DNA of 64,000 nt from Luteococcus sp043424415. GTDB lineage: Bacteria > Actinomycetota > Actinomycetes > Propionibacteriales > Propionibacteriaceae. Below are positions 63,161-64,000 of the stretch, one piece after another (within the stretch, counting starts at the first letter, position 1; the number at the start of each line of letters is the position of its first letter). The stretch is taken from NCBI RefSeq assembly GCF_043424415.1, contig NZ_JBHWOO010000055.1, positions 1 through 64,000 of the forward strand, written 5' to 3'. Under the pieces are notes generated by a model. The model saw only the letters and a program-made list of their open reading frames with translations. It searched no databases and was not told where the DNA came from. The translations under genes and the position numbers were made by a program.

Positions 63161-63589
63161 TCACTCGCTGCGCCCACGAGGGGCCGACCCCTGGCCGGTT
63201 GGATGGTTCGCGTCGGCATAACGGAGCAGGTAGTGGCCACGCTGGCGGCGGGTACGCAGGTCGGCCCGCCGGCCGGGGTCAGTGTCGAGTGGGAGCGCCT
63301 GGCAGGCCAGCAGCAGAGCGCCGGTGAGGTCCTGTTCGACCTGCCCGGTGGCGTAGTCGGTTTCGGCGGACATGACTACGGGGCGGTGTGGTGTATCAGG
63401 GTCCAGACGCTGTAGCAGCACCCGGGCGACGAACTCCAACGGGTCCTCGCCGGCGGCAGCGTGGACGGGTGTGGCGCTGGTGGCGGTGATGAGTTGGGCC
63501 AGGGCTGCGGTGAGTCCGATCCGGCCATGGGTGGCGGTGCGGATGAGGTGGTCGAGTTCGTCGAGGTCGACCATCACCTGTCGGGCCAT
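63161..63589 (-). CDS. Hypothetical protein
   Basis: 142 residues from ATG 63589 behind GGAACC-type sequence. The N-terminal part (VMVDLDELDHLIRTAT) is amphipathic helical; the remainder has no recognisable motif. It lies 51 bases downstream of the AAA+ ATPase gene on the same strand, so the two are probably co-transcribed. Confidence 0.55.
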   Translation of the reverse strand: MARQVMVDLDELDHLIRTATHGRIGLTAALAQLITATSATPVHAAAGEDPLEFVARVLLQRLDPDTPHRPVVMSAETDYATGQVEQDLTGALLLACQALPLDTDPGRRADLRTRRQRGHYLLRYADANHPTGQGSAPRGRSE

Positions 63590-63639
63590 GGGAGGTTCCT
63601 TTCGTCGGGCTGGAGCGTTCGTATGTCCGGTGGCGGGGG

Positions 63640-64000
63640 TCAGTGGTTCGGGGACTGGTGAAAGTTGGGGGCGGGTGTCAGTCCGCGCCAGGCCGCGACG
63701 TCGAGGATGGTGGTGAGGGTGATGGGGGTCTGAGTGAGGTGGGTCTGGCGGATGGCGCCGGCGACGGCGTGCTTGATGTCACGGGGAGTGATGTCGGGCA
63801 GGGCGTCGAGGACTGCGGTGATGGTCTGCGGGCTCAGGTCGGCGTGCTGGGTGGCTGACATCAGTTCCCACACTTGGCGTAGTCCGTCGCGGTCGGGTCG
63901 CTGGTAGTCGATGATCGCTGCGGCGCGCTGCATGACAGCGTCGTCGATGTCGTAGGGCCGGTTCGTGGTCAGGAACAGCAGCCCGTCGAAGTATTCGAGG
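63640..64000 (-). CDS. AAA+ ATPase, C-terminal part (runs off the window)
   Basis: The frame enters from the right edge with LEYFDGLLFLTTNRPYDIDDAVMQRA. This is the sensor-1 Asn-Arg segment and the following arginine-finger region of AAA+ ATPases of the ClpX/ATPase-remodelling type. About 95 residues of helical lid domain follow, ending at 63640. The Walker motifs lie outside the window. Confidence 0.7.
   Translation of the reverse strand, partial: LEYFDGLLFLTTNRPYDIDDAVMQRAAAIIDYQRPDRDGLRQVWELMSATQHADLSPQTITAVLDALPDITPRDIKHAVAGAIRQTHLTQTPITLTTILDVAAWRGLTPAPNFHQSPNH

Overview
The DNA is GC-rich throughout and its coding style is actinobacterial: GTG starts, overlapping ATGA/GTGA stop-start pairs, LPD29-type plasmid genes, and ISL3 and IS256 elements. 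The genus cannot be settled from this window alone.

The window shows a type I-G (formerly I-U) CRISPR-Cas locus that has been broken open and now flanks about 57 kb of foreign DNA. On the right (59.07-61.82 kb, minus strand) lie a 15-repeat CRISPR array and cas3, whose C-terminus is cut off by an IS256 element. On the left (0.2-1.75 kb, minus strand) are the last 99 codons of csb1/cas7 and a twice-frameshifted csb2/cas5. Both cut edges abut the same end of the same IS256-family element, in inverted orientation. One copy is complete (57.64-59.10 kb) and the other is a 109-bp stub (1.75-1.86 kb). The C-terminal part of cas3, the N-terminal part of csb1 and any cas8/cas1/cas2 genes are not present.

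Inside the insert, 1.86-6.84 kb is a plasmid- or ICE-like block of small genes (an LPD29 protein, zinc-binding and membrane proteins, a DprA-like protein). Four of these genes share a repeated promoter block: GGCATGGGGT with TA(G/A)CGT exactly 43 nt downstream. Five have a hairpin with an invariant CTCACCA loop 19-23 nt before the start codon. An ISL3 element follows (6.86-8.29 kb).

8.44-49.89 kb is a hybrid NRPS-PKS biosynthetic gene cluster. A rightward operon encodes an ACP, a KASIII, an MDR oxidoreductase, an Sfp-type phosphopantetheinyl transferase, E1-alpha and E1-beta of a 2-oxoacid dehydrogenase, and a stand-alone lipoyl domain. A leftward, translationally coupled operon encodes, in transcription order: ACP; KS-AT-ACP; C-A(Ser)-T; KS-AT-KR-DH-T; C-A(Gly)-MT-T; C-A(Asp)-T-E-C; type II thioesterase; FabG; MFS pump; ABC exporter (ATPase and permease); fully reducing KS-AT-DH-ER-KR-ACP; lone KS. 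The inferred product is an acylated peptide-polyketide containing Ser, N-methyl-Gly and D-Asp, with a methyl-branched reduced acyl part. No pathway regulator gene is visible.

50.2-57.5 kb is a graveyard of mobile and defence genes: an IS3 remnant, two tyrosine-recombinase pieces on the minus strand, the other half of one of them on the plus strand after an apparent 1.1-kb inversion, an OGG-fold remnant, an HsdR remnant, and a truncated Mrr-helicase restriction gene. That last gene is interrupted by an ISL3 element which itself carries a 2,179-bp group II intron. Right of the array are a frameshifted helix-turn-helix gene, a hypothetical gene and the C-terminal end of an AAA+ ATPase that runs off the window.
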